From the NCBI GenBank assembly GCA_021390615.1, contig JAJEJU010000024.1:1054001-1118000 (forward strand): a DNA stretch of 64,000 nt, written 5' to 3'. This stretch comes from Rhodanobacteraceae bacterium ZG21-1. GTDB taxonomy: Bacteria > Pseudomonadota > Gammaproteobacteria > Xanthomonadales > Rhodanobacteraceae. The notes under the pieces are model-generated. The model was not told the DNA's origin. It worked only from the letters and a program-made list of their open reading frames with translations, and did not search any database. A program made the position numbers and the translations under genes. Below are positions 1-7,730 of this stretch, one piece after another. Within the stretch, counting starts at the first letter, position 1, and every line of letters begins with the position of its first letter.

Positions 1-1
1 A

Positions 2-160
2 CCGAAAACGCAATCCCCCGTGGAAGGTGTGGAGCAGCTGGGTGCACCACCTTCTGCAGAGGAACAACCAGAGGAAGGTGACATGCCAGCCCTGCTGGTG
101 GCTCAGGACAGGGCATCATGTCCGGCTGTTCCGCTGACGATCGTATCTCGTGGAGGATGA
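2..160 (+). CDS. 3' end of an upstream gene (partial, unknown product)
   Basis: A reading frame enters from the left edge of the window and stays open for 52 codons to a TGA at 158-160. It has no visible start inside the window. The visible tail is rich in Pro, Glu and Gln, as expected for a disordered C-terminus. Its stop overlaps the ATG of the next gene in an ATGA arrangement (157-160), which suggests translational coupling and supports it being real. No domain is visible, so no function is assigned. A chance open frame cannot be excluded over so short a stretch. Confidence 0.35.
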   Translation, partial: PKTQSPVEGVEQLGAPPSAEEQPEEGDMPALLVAQDRASCPAVPLTIVSRGG

Positions 161-432
161 CCATGCCGGTCTTTTCGTTGTTGTTCGCAGGCCTCGCCTG
201 CGGGAGCGGCCTCTGGGCCGCTGATGAGTGGTGGAAGGCAAGCCGGATTCCCGTTGTTCCGGCTTGGCACGTGGAGCCCGGTGAGGTGACGAGCTCCATG
301 CAAGGTTGGATGGCGGCCATCATGGCCGCGTCCGACCAGTCCAACCGACAGAATGCACGGGCCGCGATCTGGACAGGGGTGTCAGTTGCGCTATCTGGGC
401 TGGCGGCTTTCTTGGGGGCCGTGAAGCTCTGA
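157..432 (+). CDS. small membrane protein upstream of the FRG-domain gene
   Basis: Encodes about 91 residues with two hydrophobic stretches: an N-terminal one (roughly residues 3-20, signal-anchor-like) and a C-terminal one (roughly 70-88, ending in GLAAFLGAVKL). The loop between them contains several Trp. Two starts are possible: ATG 157, which overlaps the upstream stop, and ATG 163, which sits six bases after a GGAGG. The gene lies 41 bp before the FRG-domain gene on the same strand, so the two are probably co-transcribed. The two-helix layout resembles small membrane partners of toxins or defence proteins, but no family is recognised. Function unknown. Confidence 0.5.
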   Translation: MTMPVFSLLFAGLACGSGLWAADEWWKASRIPVVPAWHVEPGEVTSSMQGWMAAIMAASDQSNRQNARAAIWTGVSVALSGLAAFLGAVKL

Positions 433-473
433 TATTCCCGGGCCTTGATAGGCACAGAGAGAAGGAGAGCAAC

Positions 474-1592
474 GTGCGGGTGCAACACTTTGGCTCGATC
501 AACGAAGTCATGGCACTTCTCCAGTCCGAAGTGCCCGGCAATCCTTTTCTTGGGATGAAAGACGCCAGGGCTTACAACTGGATTCGGGACGGAGACGAGA
601 TGCGCATCTTGCCTTCCCCCTCCTCTTCGTTTTCCTCCCCGTTTCTCTATCGAGGGCAAACCACTCGCTACACTCCTTGTCTTCCTGGGGTGTTCCGCGG
701 CATGCCGATGGTGCATCAACTTCAAGACCTCCCGACTCTCGATGAGGCCAAGCTCTTCCTGGCACGCATCCGGATGGAGGAGTTTTTGGCCGCGCTCCCC
801 CAACACCCGTCCTATGCCTACTCACGCCAACTGAAACTGGTGATCAGCGAGGAGGCTCTGGCCCAGCATTACGAGATCAACACAGATCGGATTGACCTGA
901 CCGAAGATCCCGATGTGGCTGCCTTTTTCGCCACCAACTGGCGAGACGAGAATGGTTGCTGGCATCCCGCTTGTGAGGGGCACGGGGTCATCTATCGGGC
1001 AGCTATTTCTGATTTGAGGCACGTGATGGGGAAAGAGCGAGAACATCACTTGGAATGGATTGGGAAGCAGGCTTGGCCTCGCCCTGGCGAACAAAAGGCT
1101 TGGACGCTCCGGTTGCCGCTGGGCTTGGAGTTCGAAAAATTCCCGGTGGACATCCTGACGTTCGATCATCAGGAGAAGCACAGCACACACTTCCACGACT
1201 TGTTTGCGCAGGGAGCCAGGCTTTTCCCACCAGACGTTCTGTCAGAACTTGCTCACCAGATCAAATCCTCCACGACCATCGCCCTAAAGGCGTTAAGCGA
1301 CATGATGAGGGGGTGGTACGGCTGGATACCGGAAGATCAGCACGAGCAGGCGCTCGATGCCTGCGCCGCTTTTTTGTGGGATCACTTCGGCGTCGACGTG
1401 GAGGATCGAGGTGTGATCCAGTTATCTCCTGAGCAAATGATCCGAGCGCAAGCTCAAACGGAGCAGATGAAAAAGACCTTTCTGGAAGATGTCGGGCTGT
1501 TGATGGTTCGCCGGGTCAAGCCTGAGGAAACGGCGGTTTATCGTCGTGACAATCAGCTTCCCCCGATTGATCTTCCTGGGGCCGTGGAGTGA
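474..1592 (+). CDS. FRG-domain protein
   Basis: Encodes about 372 residues from a GTG start preceded by AAGGAG. The open frame extends further upstream, but that part overlaps the preceding gene and does not look like protein. The FRG signature FLYRGQ is at residues 57-62, followed by PGVFRG near 71-76. A conserved segment near residues 135-160 reads ALAQHYEIN, then DPDVAAFFAT, matching the usual FRG pattern of AQHYG..T.LLD.T.NP..A.FFA. FRG domains are named for conserved Phe-Arg-Gly and occur often in mobile and defence-rich regions; their biochemical activity is not settled. The end of the gene overlaps the convergent integrase gene by 77 bp. An anti-phage or toxin role is inference from context. 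Confidence 0.8.
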   Translation: MRVQHFGSINEVMALLQSEVPGNPFLGMKDARAYNWIRDGDEMRILPSPSSSFSSPFLYRGQTTRYTPCLPGVFRGMPMVHQLQDLPTLDEAKLFLARIRMEEFLAALPQHPSYAYSRQLKLVISEEALAQHYEINTDRIDLTEDPDVAAFFATNWRDENGCWHPACEGHGVIYRAAISDLRHVMGKEREHHLEWIGKQAWPRPGEQKAWTLRLPLGLEFEKFPVDILTFDHQEKHSTHFHDLFAQGARLFPPDVLSELAHQIKSSTTIALKALSDMMRGWYGWIPEDQHEQALDACAAFLWDHFGVDVEDRGVIQLSPEQMIRAQAQTEQMKKTFLEDVGLLMVRRVKPEETAVYRRDNQLPPIDLPGAVE

Positions 1593-3186
1593 ACTTCGGT
1601 CGTCGCCCCTTCCGGCTCACCACCGGTTTTCCTTCTTCTCTCAACCGCCCCGCATGGGCTGCCTGCGTGGCGACTTGGGTCAAATAAGCCGCGAACCGTT
1701 CCGGCACATACGGCACCAGTTCGAGCGGTGGATACGTCACGCCATCCAGGGCGCGCTTGCACTCCAAAAGTGAGCCTCGGGCGACGTAGGTTCGAGCGTC
1801 CACGCCTTGGCCATCACTGTGGCCGTTGATGGTCTGAATGACGCTCTTGGGGACGTGGGCTCGGTCGCATCGGGTGGTCAAAGTGTGCCGGAAACAGTGC
1901 AGAGATTTCTTGGTGCTGGTGATGCCGCAGGTGTGACGCAGATGGTGTTGGTTGAACCATCTGGAGGTGGTGCGGCCAGGGCCGCCTTCGGGCCACTGCA
2001 AGCCGGGGAACAGGTGTTCAGATCCGGATGCGCGAACGTCTGCCACATAGCGCTCGATCCCCAGTTCCAACAGGCGCGCTGGCACGGGTATCCGACGCAC
2101 AGAATAGACCGTCTTGATGCTCTGGCCGTCGCGGAACGGGGTGATGTCGAAGTAAGTGATGGTGTGCTCCACGCCGTCCTCATCCGTCTCGGTGTCGGTC
2201 TGAATGTCGTCCACGTAGAGCTGTGAGATCTCGTTGACCCGCATGCCCGTGAACAACGAGATCAGCGGCACCCAATACTTGTGCGGCTCCGTGTAGCGGC
2301 TGAGGTGCTGAGGCGCGAAGATGGCTTGTAGATCCTGCGCAGAGAAGATGTCCTTCTTCTTCCGGATCGCTTCCCGGTAGCGGGAGGTGTCCACGTAGTG
2401 AAACGGGTTCTCCGAGATCGTCTTGGTCTCCACGCACCAGTTGAAGAAGGCGTTCAAGCCCATGATGTGCTTGTATTGGGTGCCGCGCTGGATCGTGGTC
2501 AGTTTCCGCTTCTTGGTCTGGGCGGCCACTTGGCGGGCTGGCAGGTCGAGAAACTCGGGGTAGTCCGTTCGATGGCGCGGCCAAGAGGCCAGGACATCGG
2601 CCATCACGTTGGCATCTTCGGCAGTGACCTCGGCCACAAGCTTGTCGCCCAGCACGTCTAGCAACAAATCCAGGATGTAGCGGCGATCGCGCGTGGCCGG
2701 CGTGGCCTTCTTGGAGCCTCGCGCCAAGTTGGCCAGGTTCAAGGCCACCATCTCGCTCAGGCGCCGGCCGGCGATGATCGCTGCTGCTTCGACCGTGGCC
2801 TCGGGCGGCAGTGAGGGAGTGGTCCCCACCGAGATGGCATCCGGAATAGGGACAGTATTCGCCCCCTGACCAGCCAGTGGCAGCGACGGCGGGGGCGGTG
2901 CGGGCACCGGCGTGGAGGCCCGAACGCTTTCATGCCGAAGGGCGACAGCATCCATTGCGAGCGGCGGTGGCGACAGGGGGAACCGGATAGCGGTGTCAGC
3001 CCCATCCAGCATGAACCCCCGATCCACCATGCCTGGCCGCCCCGCCTGCATGCGATCAAGCAGGCCCAGCCGTTCGACCAGCTCCATGACCAGGACATGC
3101 CCGTCCGGACAGGTCGGGGAGACGCGGACCCCGTCACGGGTGGCCACGAGGTCGTAGAGATGGGGTTCGGGACTGGCGAGGGGCAT
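1516..3186 (-). CDS. tyrosine-type site-specific recombinase (integrase)
   Basis: Encodes 556 residues. An N-terminal extension of about 130 residues, Pro-rich near 93-105, precedes a helical core-binding domain (about 140-270) and the catalytic domain (about 280-475). The catalytic set is visible: Arg in TGMRVNEIS (R316), HCFR (H430, R433), GHS (H455) and the nucleophile in ARTYVARG (Y467). A basic C-terminal tail of about 80 residues follows. These enzymes catalyse integration and excision of mobile elements by strand exchange through a phosphotyrosine intermediate. It is probably the recombinase of this accessory region, but it lies about 13.7 kb from the tRNA-Ala, so it may belong to an element nested inside a larger island. 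Its 3' end overlaps the FRG gene. Confidence 0.92.
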   Translation of the reverse strand: MPLASPEPHLYDLVATRDGVRVSPTCPDGHVLVMELVERLGLLDRMQAGRPGMVDRGFMLDGADTAIRFPLSPPPLAMDAVALRHESVRASTPVPAPPPPSLPLAGQGANTVPIPDAISVGTTPSLPPEATVEAAAIIAGRRLSEMVALNLANLARGSKKATPATRDRRYILDLLLDVLGDKLVAEVTAEDANVMADVLASWPRHRTDYPEFLDLPARQVAAQTKKRKLTTIQRGTQYKHIMGLNAFFNWCVETKTISENPFHYVDTSRYREAIRKKKDIFSAQDLQAIFAPQHLSRYTEPHKYWVPLISLFTGMRVNEISQLYVDDIQTDTETDEDGVEHTITYFDITPFRDGQSIKTVYSVRRIPVPARLLELGIERYVADVRASGSEHLFPGLQWPEGGPGRTTSRWFNQHHLRHTCGITSTKKSLHCFRHTLTTRCDRAHVPKSVIQTINGHSDGQGVDARTYVARGSLLECKRALDGVTYPPLELVPYVPERFAAYLTQVATQAAHAGRLREEGKPVVSRKGRRPKFTPRPQEDQSGEADCHDDKPPFPQA

Positions 3187-3215
3187 GACGAGAACAACCG
3201 GGGAACGGAGGCGAC

Positions 3216-3243
3216 GTTCTAGTCAAGATTTGCCTTCTGTCAA
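3216..3243 (-). promoter_or_regulatory. possible sigma70-type promoter of the integrase gene
   Basis: Reading the minus strand, a perfect TTGACA (3243-3238) is followed by a 16-bp spacer and TAGAAC (3221-3216), which matches four of six bases of the -10 consensus. It would place transcription start about 20-25 bases before the integrase ATG. There is no clear Shine-Dalgarno in that short leader. The call rests on consensus match only. Confidence 0.4.
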
Positions 3244-3487
3244 GTCATTGTTTTTGCAAAGAAAATCACACTTTCGGAATCGACATTCTGGCGCGGTTGG
3301 CGGCCAGTCAATACCGAAATGGCCGAGAAAACGGGGGTGTTTCTCTTGCCGCCGTTGATACGCAACCCGTCCGGCGAGCCGGCGGTGTTGACAATCGGCG
3401 CGCTTTTGAGAGGTTAGACCCCTCTGCCCGGAGGCCCCCATGGCCGTGTCCCGAAACGTGTTTTTTGCCGCTTCGACCACCCCAGGG

Positions 3488-3522
3488 AAATAGGTAGGGT
3501 CTAATAGTGTTACCACCTATTT
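3488..3522. repeat. 8-bp inverted repeat upstream of the integrase gene
   Basis: AAATAGGT at 3488-3495 is repeated inverted as ACCTATTT at 3515-3522 with a 19-bp spacer. It lies in the roughly 600-bp region between the divergent integrase (starting at 3186) and the gene starting at 3789. No convincing gene is visible in that region. The repeat could be a binding site for a regulator or a recombination accessory factor; nothing in the sequence decides this. Confidence 0.35.
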
Positions 3523-3610
3523 TCAAGTAAAGCACCGCCAGCGCTGAGATTTTCCCAGCAGCATTTTTCCGGATACTCGCCCTACCGGGGGCGTTGGCAG
3601 AAGTACCGCA

Positions 3611-3640
3611 GCCCCTCCCGCTCTTCCGGTCGGGAGGGGC
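3611..3640. repeat. 10-bp perfect hairpin in the integrase-3789 intergenic region
   Basis: GCCCCTCCCG (3611-3620) and CGGGAGGGGC (3631-3640) form a perfect 10-bp GC-rich stem with a 10-base loop. No T-run follows on either strand, so it is a poor intrinsic terminator. It sits about 150 bp upstream of the gene at 3789 and could lie in that gene's 5' leader. Role unknown. Confidence 0.4.
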
Positions 3641-3788
3641 CGGCCAGCGGCCTCGTTGGCAACCCGTAGGGCTTTTCCTACAGATTTTCGATAGCTCCCT
3701 AGGTCAAACTCGGACTAGCCCATGAGCTTCGGGGGCCAGCATCGGACTGCCGGCGTGGGCGAGACATCATCCTCAGGGGGAGGACTGG

Positions 3789-5429
3789 ATGGCGACGTTC
3801 ACCATTTACTTGTTGCGCGAGAGCATGGCGACCGCAGAGGATGCCGTCGTCACGGGGGTCAAGCCACTCACCATCGCCGACGGGCCTTCCGACTATGGAA
3901 AGTTGTTCGTCAAACAGACGCACCCCAGGCCACCCAAGTGGGCCGATCTCTTTGAAAGCTACGTGGACAAGAAACTGTTGGGCAGCGTGCAATCTTCCGC
4001 GGCCGCTTTCATTGTCCCTGTGGAAGATCGCCTATTTGCCCTTACCTTTGGACAAGGGCGCTTCCTGCTTCATCCGGATGCCTATGAGGAACGGTTCGGC
4101 CTGGTCGTGACACTGAACTCTATTGGTTCGGATGCTCTGCGCAGCATTGATAAACGAACCTTTGTTGACGACCAAAACAGCCGCGTTCAAACCAGCCAGG
4201 CCTCATCTGCCCTGAGCTTCGGCGTGGACATCGAGCGCGACCTCATCCGCGGGATTGTGGGGCGGCCGCTCAGTGCGAACCTGGGTCGTCGTCTTGCCGG
4301 TGCGGATGCGCTGACCGTCACCACCGATGCCGCCGTGCCCGATCTCCGCCGGCTGTTGCGCCGGTATCTGAAAAAGTTTCGGTCCAAGGATTACCAGGCG
4401 AACTTCCCATGGGTGGATCAGGTTTGCCAGTTAAATCCCAAGGGACAGAAAGCCACGCGATTGGATGCGCTCCTGGTCGAGAAGCTTAAAGACGCGTGGA
4501 CCAAGAACGGATTGATTGATGGCTGCTGGCTCGCCGTTCCGGACATTGTGGATTGGTCACAGGTAGATGGTTTTAAGTTCACTCAATCGGCTGGCGAGGG
4601 GGTGTCCAATGACCTGCACCTTCCCGGGCTTGTGCAGGCGTTTCCAAATGAGGAGCCGACTTTGCGCTTCCTTCGGAAACACTATGCGATGCCGGTAGAT
4701 GACGAAGAGAAGGTGCTGGACCGGTGGCCCATCTACCGTTGCATTCATTGCGAGATTGATGAGGATGACAAGTCCTTCATCCTCTCAGCAGGGCGCTGGT
4801 TCGAAATCGACAAAGACTTCGTGACCGAAGTTGACACGACGTTCAAGAACATCCCCCGATACACCAAGCCGCTGCCGATCTATGAGCAGGCCCACACCGA
4901 CGAGGATGGCTATAACAAGGCGGCAGTAGCGGGAAGCCAAGGTCAATGGTGTTTGATGGACAAGAAGTTGCTTCCCGTTGGCGGCGTCTACAACAAGGTG
5001 GAGTTCTGTGACATCTATGGTGGTGGGGAGCTCATCCATGTCAAACACTATGGAAGTTCCAGTGTCCTAGGGCATTTGTTCAATCAGGGACTGGTCTCGG
5101 GGGAGCTGCTGAAATCCCACGCGGGCTATGTGGACCTGGCCAACGCCGAGCTCTCTCCGGTCCACCAGTTAACGCCCGATGCCGCGGGCGCGAAAATGCC
5201 CCGCAACGTGTCGGGATACATCATCGTCTTCGCCATCATCAGTCAGTCAGAGAAACCGGATCTCCACCTGCCATTTTTTGCTAAGGTGGTTTTAAAGAGC
5301 GTCTATGCCAGGCTTTCCGAACGGGGCTATGGAAACATCATGCTGGCCAAGATCTCCTGCGATCCGATGGTCAAACTGATGAAGGCCGTTAAGGCCAAGA
5401 AGCAGAGAAAGAAGCGAACGAAGAAGTAG
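3789..5429 (+). CDS. TIGR04141/DUF6119-family sporadically distributed protein
   Basis: Encodes 546 residues, starting MATFTIYLLRE, typical of the TIGR04141 (DUF6119) family of sporadically distributed proteins. Supporting segments are the early LTFGQGRFLL stretch, the central aspartate-rich part, and the C-terminal EFCDIYGGGELIHVKHYGSS-type block. There is no signal peptide or membrane segment. The C-terminus is strongly basic (lysine- and arginine-rich over the last 15 residues), which suggests nucleic-acid contact. The family is patchily distributed and usually lies near recombinases and restriction systems, as here; its biochemistry is unknown to me. The gene stands alone with about 600 bp of non-coding sequence upstream and is slightly lower in GC than the core genes. 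A defence role is inference only. Confidence 0.8.
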   Translation: MATFTIYLLRESMATAEDAVVTGVKPLTIADGPSDYGKLFVKQTHPRPPKWADLFESYVDKKLLGSVQSSAAAFIVPVEDRLFALTFGQGRFLLHPDAYEERFGLVVTLNSIGSDALRSIDKRTFVDDQNSRVQTSQASSALSFGVDIERDLIRGIVGRPLSANLGRRLAGADALTVTTDAAVPDLRRLLRRYLKKFRSKDYQANFPWVDQVCQLNPKGQKATRLDALLVEKLKDAWTKNGLIDGCWLAVPDIVDWSQVDGFKFTQSAGEGVSNDLHLPGLVQAFPNEEPTLRFLRKHYAMPVDDEEKVLDRWPIYRCIHCEIDEDDKSFILSAGRWFEIDKDFVTEVDTTFKNIPRYTKPLPIYEQAHTDEDGYNKAAVAGSQGQWCLMDKKLLPVGGVYNKVEFCDIYGGGELIHVKHYGSSSVLGHLFNQGLVSGELLKSHAGYVDLANAELSPVHQLTPDAAGAKMPRNVSGYIIVFAIISQSEKPDLHLPFFAKVVLKSVYARLSERGYGNIMLAKISCDPMVKLMKAVKAKKQRKKRTKK

Positions 5430-5447
5430 CCTTGTTTTGAGCACCTC

Positions 5448-5480
5448 AGGAAAAGAAAGGCCGCCCCCGAAGAGGCGGCC
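5448..5480 (-). terminator. intrinsic terminator of the lipoprotein operon
   Basis: GGCCGCC (5459-5465) and GGCGGCC (5474-5480) form a 7-bp GC stem with an 8-base loop. On the minus strand the stem is followed by TTTCTTTTCC (5458-5449). This fits termination of the minus-strand operon 7061-5564. The plus-strand gene ends just upstream at 5429, but there is no T-run in that direction. Confidence 0.65.
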
Positions 5481-5563
5481 CCCAGGTTCGCGGTGCGTCG
5501 GCGCGTGCGCCTGACTTCCCGTGTCACCCAAGTCTTACAGGATCCATCCGTCTTGATGCGCAG

Positions 5564-5944
5564 TCAGCGCTGGTAATGCCGGTTGGCATGGCCCCAGTTG
5601 ACGACGCACTGCTGGTCACAAACCCGCAAGGCTCCCGGGCGCGTGAACGACCACATGGTTTCGATCCGGTCGTGAGGCTCGATGCGATCAGAAACCCGCT
5701 TTTCCACGCGGCATTCTTGCGTGCGGGCTTCGACGTTGGTGTATTCGACCAAGACTTCATCATCTGCCAGATCGAAGTGCTTGTGCAGCAGATGAACCCC
5801 GAACTTGCCCAAGGCACCGTGGCGGATAAGGACATCCCGGATGGCATCGAGCACGGCATGGTCATCGCCGGTCAGCCGCGGCACGTCCGCGATGTCGGGC
5901 AGTGCAGCCCACTGCATGGGGGAAAGCTGGATCGCGTCAGACAT
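5564..5944 (-). CDS. hypothetical cytoplasmic protein, last gene of the lipoprotein operon
   Basis: Encodes 126 residues from the ATG at 5944, preceded by AGAGGAGA at good spacing. Longer upstream starts would run into the preceding gene. There is no signal peptide or membrane segment. The central part has many His, Asp and Glu (GVHLLHKHFDLADDEVLVEY) and the C-terminus has two Cys (VCDQQCVVNW). No family is recognised. It follows two lipoprotein genes on the same strand with a 62-bp gap and precedes a terminator, so it is probably the last gene of that transcript. Confidence 0.7.
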   Translation of the reverse strand: MSDAIQLSPMQWAALPDIADVPRLTGDDHAVLDAIRDVLIRHGALGKFGVHLLHKHFDLADDEVLVEYTNVEARTQECRVEKRVSDRIEPHDRIETMWSFTRPGALRVCDQQCVVNWGHANRHYQR

Positions 5945-6006
5945 GATGTATCTCCTCTCTGGCCCGAGGGCCTTGGGTGAAAAATGCACGCCCATGGGGT
6001 GCTGGC

Positions 6007-6702
6007 TTATTTCTGGGCCTGTTCCAGCACCACCTGGCCCTGCGGGTCGAGCACCCGAACTTTCGTGATCTGGACCCACAGGGTCTGCGTGATCCCGCGG
6101 ACTTTCTCGCCACCCTGCACATAGGCCCAGACCTGCACCCGGGGGATCCATCCCGCCGAAAGCCGAGCCTGAATGGCTCGGGCCTGGGCTTCGTCAGGCG
6201 CATGCAGCCATTGGAAGGCGGCGGCATTCGTGGGGGCGATGTCCACCATGCTGACCCCGGCGATTTGCCCGTGTGACACACCGGCGGCGGGATTCATCAG
6301 GGTCGAGGCGAGGCCAAAGCCATGGTGGTCGAGGTCGTAAGCGGCCAGGCGGCCGCTCGTGTCCACCCACACGATGTAGCGGTGATCCTTGGCCGTCGCC
6401 ATTTCCGCATTGAGCTGAGGGAGGAGCGAGGCTTCCTTGTCTTTCTTCTGGAACGGATCGGCCCCCATGAGGCTGGGGTCAATGGCCCAGAGCATCATGT
6501 CGGACGGTTTGTCCCCGGAAAGTGCGTCATACATCACCCAGACCTGACGCGCCTGGGTCACCGGGACGTAAGCGCTGTCCGGCGTGCTGAGATCCGCCGT
6601 GGGCAGGTCAGACGAAGACGGGGTGGAACTGGCCGTTCCATCGGGGGCTTTCGAGCACGCAGCGAGGACGAGAACAAGGAGCAGGAGAGAGAGGCGCTTC
6701 AT
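6007..6702 (-). CDS. predicted lipoprotein of unknown function
   Basis: Encodes 231 residues. The start at 6702 gives an N-terminus of Met-Lys-Arg, a hydrophobic core and a lipobox (VLAAC, Cys at residue 16), so signal peptidase II processing is expected. A Ser/Thr/Pro-rich linker (about 20-45) follows, then a globular domain with a segment reading RQVWVMYDALSGDKPSDMML and a C-terminal beta-rich part (VQVWAYVQGGEKVRG). No family is recognised. It starts 11 bp after the stop of the BamE/OmlA-like gene, so the two are in one operon. Conserved lipoprotein pairs of this kind occur in integrative elements, but a conjugation role is not shown here. Confidence 0.75.
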   Translation of the reverse strand: MKRLSLLLLVLVLAACSKAPDGTASSTPSSSDLPTADLSTPDSAYVPVTQARQVWVMYDALSGDKPSDMMLWAIDPSLMGADPFQKKDKEASLLPQLNAEMATAKDHRYIVWVDTSGRLAAYDLDHHGFGLASTLMNPAAGVSHGQIAGVSMVDIAPTNAAAFQWLHAPDEAQARAIQARLSAGWIPRVQVWAYVQGGEKVRGITQTLWVQITKVRVLDPQGQVVLEQAQK

Positions 6703-6713
6703 GCTGGTCACCC

Positions 6714-7061
6714 TCACTGGTTTGACTGGGTGTTTTCAGCGCGCAGGTATTTTCCGTTGCGATCGAAATAGAGGTAGGTGTCCTTGTCGCTCGTATTCGC
6801 CTTCACGGGAGCAAAGGGCACGTAGTCGCCCACGGAGTTTTTGCTAACGATGTATTGGTAGTGGAGGCGTGTGTTGCCATCGCTTTCAGTCTCCCGTTCT
6901 TGGGGCTGACCAAGGGCGGCGATGACTTGATCCTGGGTCGTTTTCCCAGGCACGAACTGGCCGACCCGGTTTTGGTCATAGTCCCTGCCGATCGTCGTTG
7001 CACAGCCCGTCAAAGCCAGAGCCACGGCCAAGCCGCACGCTGCCATCCATCCGAACTTCAT
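6714..7061 (-). CDS. SmpA/OmlA (BamE)-like lipoprotein
   Basis: Encodes 115 residues. The start at 7061 gives a clear lipoprotein signal (ALALTGC, Cys at residue 19); the open frame further upstream is not protein-like. The segment after the lipobox, VGQFVPGKTTQDQVIAALGQ, matches the SmpA/OmlA/BamE fold, in which two helices precede a three-stranded sheet. The C-terminus (DTYLYFDRNGKYLRA) fits the last strands. In core genomes BamE belongs to the outer-membrane assembly complex, but island copies like this one are generally separate accessory proteins. First gene of the three-gene minus-strand operon, divergent from the XRE gene with a palindrome between them. Confidence 0.8.
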   Translation of the reverse strand: MKFGWMAACGLAVALALTGCATTIGRDYDQNRVGQFVPGKTTQDQVIAALGQPQERETESDGNTRLHYQYIVSKNSVGDYVPFAPVKANTSDKDTYLYFDRNGKYLRAENTQSNQ

Positions 7062-7178
7062 GTGTCGGTCCCCTGTGGTTGAAAGCAGGCGGAGAAGAGG
7101 GCGCCAAAACTTCACCTGCCCAGCCTTGGCGTCGAAGATGCCAGCGGTCCGTACAAGTCCAAGCCGGCAGGCGTAGAT

Positions 7179-7195
7179 TATCCCTGTTAGGGATA
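7179..7195. promoter_or_regulatory. palindromic operator candidate for the XRE regulator
   Basis: TATCCCT (7179-7185), a GTT spacer, and AGGGATA (7189-7195) form a perfect 7-bp inverted repeat. It lies between the divergent lipoprotein operon (start 7061) and the XRE gene (start 7242). Size, symmetry and position fit a dimeric HTH repressor site controlling both directions. It partly resembles the I-SceI recognition sequence but does not match it. Confidence 0.55.
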
Positions 7196-7241
7196 GATAT
7201 GTGAATGAAGGATATCCAAGGCCCGTCATTACGGTGGGCCC

Positions 7242-7559
7242 ATGCCGAAAGCCAAGCCCAAGCCGTCATCCACCCACAGGCCGGAGAACATGGTTCTCGC
7301 CCAGCTGCTGAGAGAGCTGCGCCTGGCTGCGGGCCTAACCCAAGCCCAGGCAGCCGACGCTTTGGGCCTGACCCAGACGGGTATTTCGGACATCGAAACC
7401 AGCGACCGGGGACTAGAACTGCTGGTGGTTCGGGATCTGGTGAAGGTCTACGGGGCCGACTGGCTGGCCTTCGTGGCCGAGCTGGAAAGAAGGTTGGCTG
7501 CGGATCCGAAGCCAGCCAGCGCGCTGATCCGGAAATCTCCGGGGAACAGAACCGCGTAA
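7242..7559 (+). CDS. XRE-family helix-turn-helix regulator
   Basis: Encodes 105 residues. The HTH_3-type domain spans about residues 19-75: the first helices read LAQLLRELRLAAGLTQAQAA, the recognition region LGLTQTGISDIE, and the closing helix LVVRDLVKVYGADW. The ends are basic and probably flexible. Small single-domain XRE proteins normally act as dimeric repressors, often of their own gene. The perfect palindrome at 7179-7195 just upstream and the divergent operon make local autoregulation likely. There is no adjacent toxin gene. The Shine-Dalgarno is weak. Confidence 0.88.
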   Translation: MPKAKPKPSSTHRPENMVLAQLLRELRLAAGLTQAQAADALGLTQTGISDIETSDRGLELLVVRDLVKVYGADWLAFVAELERRLAADPKPASALIRKSPGNRTA

Positions 7560-7730
7560 AAATGGGCTGATTGTTGGACGACCTGATCGGGCACGCGGCC
7601 CCCGCCAACGCTAAGGCTTTCCTGCCAGATCAATATGCTCTGACGGGCTGGCCAATATCGTGCGCCGGACGTGGCCGGCGCCCGCCATTGGCCTTCTGAT
7701 ATGGGACGATGAAGGGAGGGGGACTCAACC

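Noticed and set aside
3223-3516. Possible excisionase gene upstream of the integrase (97 codons, minus strand)
   Set aside because: No helix-turn-helix or Shine-Dalgarno; it covers the likely integrase promoter.
7179-7195. I-SceI-like homing endonuclease site
   Set aside because: The sequence is similar but has the wrong order and an extra base; it is better explained as an XRE operator.
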